Shown piece by piece: positions 62,701 through 64,000 of a stretch of 64,000 nucleotides of DNA. This stretch comes from Aldehydirespirator sp963667505 (GTDB lineage Bacteria; Actinomycetota; Acidimicrobiia; Acidimicrobiales; Aldehydirespiratoraceae), in contig OY763490.2 of assembly GCA_963667505.2 (NCBI GenBank), positions 1,798,001-1,862,000 of the forward strand. The letters are read 5' to 3'. The translations under genes and the position numbers were made by a program. Each line of letters starts with the position of its first letter. Within the stretch, counting starts at the first letter, position 1. A model generated the notes under the pieces. That model did not search any database, was not told where the DNA came from, and saw nothing but the letters and a program-made list of their open reading frames with translations.

Positions 62701-64000
62701 GCTCAGGTTCTTCACCGTGAGGGTGGGCGCGGCGGGCTGGTCGGGTTTCTGCGGGGCTGGCGAGTCGGAGGTGGAAGCCGACCAGGCACCGGTGCCTGAG
62801 CGGTTGGTGGCGCTTACCTGCACCTGGTAGGTGGTGCCGTTGGTGAGGCCGCTGACGGTGGTGGTGGTCGTCGACCCTCCCGACACATTCTTGGTGGTCC
62901 ACTCGCTGGCGGCGTCGCAGCCGGTGCCGTTGTCGCAGTGCCGCACCTTGTAGCCGGTGACGGCCGACCCGCCGTCGCTCGTCGGCGCGGTCCACGACAC
63001 ACTCAGGCTGGCGTGCCAGACGGTCAGCGTCGGCGCGGCGGGCGCGCCGGGCACCGTCGAGGGGTGCTCCTTGGCTGACGTCGACCACGAGCCGTCGCCC
63101 ACGCTGTTGGCGGCGCGCACCTGCACTTGGTAGGCGGTGCCGTTGGTGAGCCCGGTGATGGTGGCCGTGGTGCCTGTGCCGGTGTGCGCGTGGTCGGTCC
63201 ATGAACCCCAGGTGGGGTCGGAGGCGCACTTCAGGTCGGCGTTCTTGGTGCAGGCCCGGTACTGCACGTCGTAGTCGTCGATGGCGTCGCCGTTGTCGGC
63301 CGGGGCCGTCCACGACACCGACAGGCTCGCGACCCCGTGGTCGAGGGTGGGCGCACCGGGAGCCGACGGCACGGTGGCGGGCGTTGCGAGATCGGACCAC
63401 TGCGACCAGCCGCTCTCGCCGGCCTTGTTGACGGACTGCACCCTCACCTGGTAGCGCTTGCCGTTGGTGAGACCGGTGATGGTGGTGGTGGTGCCGTTGC
63501 CGGTGAAGGGATGATCGACCGCCGACTTGTTCTGCTCGCGGTATTCGACGTTGTAGTCGGTGATGGCAGCGCCGCCGTCGGCCGGAGCGGTCCAGCTCGC
63601 GGTGACCTGCCGGTTGCCGCGGGTCACGGTCGGCTTGGCGGGCTTGCCCGGCTTGTTTGCCGGCGACTCGCTGGCGTTGGCGGACCATGCGCCGTCGCCG
63701 GAGCGGTTGGTGGCCGCCACCCGCACCTGGTAGGTCGTGCCGTTGGTCAGGCCGCTGAGCGTGGTGGAAGTGCCGGTGCCGGTCAGGGTGACCACCGTCC
63801 AGTTGCTGCCGGTGCCGCAGTTGGCCGAGCAGCGGCCCACCTTGTAGCCGGTGATGGCCGAGCCGTTGTTCGCGGGCGCCGACCACGACACGTCCAATTG
63901 TCGGCTGCCGAAGGTCAGCGTCGGCGCAGCCGGCGCAGCCGGCACGGTCGACGGGTACTCCTTGGACGACGTGGAGAACTGGCCGTTGCCGACGCTGTTG
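59743..64000 (-). CDS. Fibronectin type III repeat protein (5' partial)
   Basis: The frame is open to the window edge; about 1419 codons are visible, with the N-terminus outside. There are 14 complete FN3 domains plus the end of another, each starting near PxxPxxPTL and containing a W in (V/A)(S/T)W(T/S)AP and the GLTNGTxYxVRVxAxN signature. Cysteine pairs (YCDDSTGCD-like) in several domains may form disulphides, which fits an extracellular protein. No C-terminal sorting motif is visible (ends KTVTTT). Likely surface adhesin or matrix protein. Confidence 0.92.
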   Translation of the reverse strand, partial: NSVGNGQFSTSSKEYPSTVPAAPAAPTLTFGSRQLDVSWSAPANNGSAITGYKVGRCSANCGTGSNWTVVTLTGTGTSTTLSGLTNGTTYQVRVAATNRSGDGAWSANASESPANKPGKPAKPTVTRGNRQVTASWTAPADGGAAITDYNVEYREQNKSAVDHPFTGNGTTTTITGLTNGKRYQVRVQSVNKAGESGWSQWSDLATPATVPSAPGAPTLDHGVASLSVSWTAPADNGDAIDDYDVQYRACTKNADLKCASDPTWGSWTDHAHTGTGTTATITGLTNGTAYQVQVRAANSVGDGSWSTSAKEHPSTVPGAPAAPTLTVWHASLSVSWTAPTSDGGSAVTGYKVRHCDNGTGCDAASEWTTKNVSGGSTTTTTVSGLTNGTTYQVQVSATNRSGTGAWSASTSDSPAPQKPDQPAAPTLTVKNLSLGVSWTAPASNGANITDYDVQYRKCTATPKSCATSPTWGAWTSHAHTGTGTTATIGSLTNGTAYQVQVQATNSIGDSLWSPSAKATPATTPGAPGRPTLTVGAQQLGVSWSAPSSNGGAAITGYKVQHCDQSTGCDADDEWTTDTHTGTGTTATITGLTNGTTYRVRVAATNSVGDSTWSSYRTGKPKDKPATPDAPTVVSGNLSLAVSWTAPADNGSNITGYKVRYCGGENAECWNDDSSDWKEKSASGTSTTITGLTNATTYRVKVRARNALGDGPWSSETEGTPGAPAAPSRPSLTEGNNQLAATWTAPSNRGDTITAYGVEYCDSSNDCTDDSNWTDDSPSDVVLSHTITGLTNGTTYKVRVRAQNLRGWGGWSSEATATPATVPGQPNTPTLTAKSRKLDVAWTAPTETGGSAISGYSVRYCDDSTGCDATNEWTVRTVSSGSTTTYTISGLTNGKTYQVQVAARNRKGTGAWSSSASATPAALPSKPTNLTVEAAHQSLKVTWTASVGNGSTISGYEVEYRKQNSDNTWPSTWTSHSHGSTDTYTTIDSLTNGSKYQVRVQADSNNGKSGWTSAVSGTPKAVPDAPDAPTLTSGDRKIDLSWSPPNNNNGSAVTDYDVRYRKQNSNSTWPSSWTTLSHTGTATTASMTGLTNGSAYQVQVRAQNANGESPWSTAATETPAGKPAKPATPTVAAGDQQLTVTWTAPSSNGSAITSYSVQYCDSSNDCTDDTNWTDDSPFDTSTSHTISGLTNGTAYKVRVRATNNVGDSAWSTEATGTPAGKPSAPENLEFVSGGGFLTVSWTTAANGSTISGHKVRYCNTNDSNKDCYSDYEDWTTVSVSGTTTSRKITGLTNGDYYDVQVRANSNQGDSDWSSSSGGTPGAPAKPTITLTAGDDQFTVTWTAPSSNGDDITSYEVEYCNQTNGDCTAGNWNTEYPWDTSTRSLDVTGLDDKSQYKVRVRASNGRGSGEWSTIKTVTTT

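Overview
The window is high-GC DNA from an actinobacterium. A mycothiol-dependent formaldehyde dehydrogenase (MscR type), a DUF3039 protein, a LigB-type ATP-dependent DNA ligase and an MprAB-like two-component pair all point to Actinomycetota. An uncultured Acidimicrobiia-like lineage is possible, but that is inference. Ten genes share a TANNNT hexamer exactly six bases before a GTG or ATG start, so leaderless transcription appears common and helps fix starts.

Layout. 1-2.1 kb: end of a serpin and a dienoyl-CoA isomerase-like crotonase. 2.2-37.3 kb: a dense defence and toxin-antitoxin island. In order it holds a frameshifted MazF-like toxin; vapBC; a PD-(D/E)XK protein; a nucleotidyltransferase operon ending in a HicB-like gene; a higBA module with a frameshifted toxin; a three-TM membrane protein followed by two tiny proline-rich paralogues; a complete type II CBASS operon (CD-NTase, Cap2, Cap3, Cap4); an AAA ATPase/TOPRIM pair; a DUF499 ATPase, DUF1156 methylase and SNF2 helicase set (Hma-like); an MNT-HEPN module with an ImmA/IrrE regulator; RtcB; a 1705-residue composite protein (Cap4-like nuclease, TPR, PIN-like, nucleotidyltransferase, HEPN-like) coupled to a HEPN-like gene; an XRE regulator with a hipA stub; a second MNT-HEPN module; and an AT-rich trypsin-like protease. 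37.3-42.7 kb: IS1182, IS1634 and IS3 elements, the last two apparently in an older ISL3-like remnant. A 107-bp non-autonomous relative of the IS1182 element sits at the end of cap4.

42.7-64 kb is chromosomal core: ValS, a Tat-exported amine oxidase, a sensor kinase and response regulator split by a minisatellite, SurE, an ABC-F ATPase, DNA ligase, DUF3039, a peptidoglycan-binding-like membrane protein, an AlkA-like glycosylase, MscR, DUF2277, a PIMT-like methyltransferase and a large fibronectin type III repeat protein running off the window. Core genes carry in-frame tandem repeats of 15, 18, 36 and 54 bp.

The strongest candidate for an undescribed system is the 1705-residue composite protein plus its coupled HEPN-like partner (29037-34834). 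Its N-terminal nuclease domain resembles that of Cap4 in the CBASS operon 15 kb away. Several frameshifts, including three single extra G or C bases in short runs, may be assembly errors and should be checked in reads before any gene is called dead.
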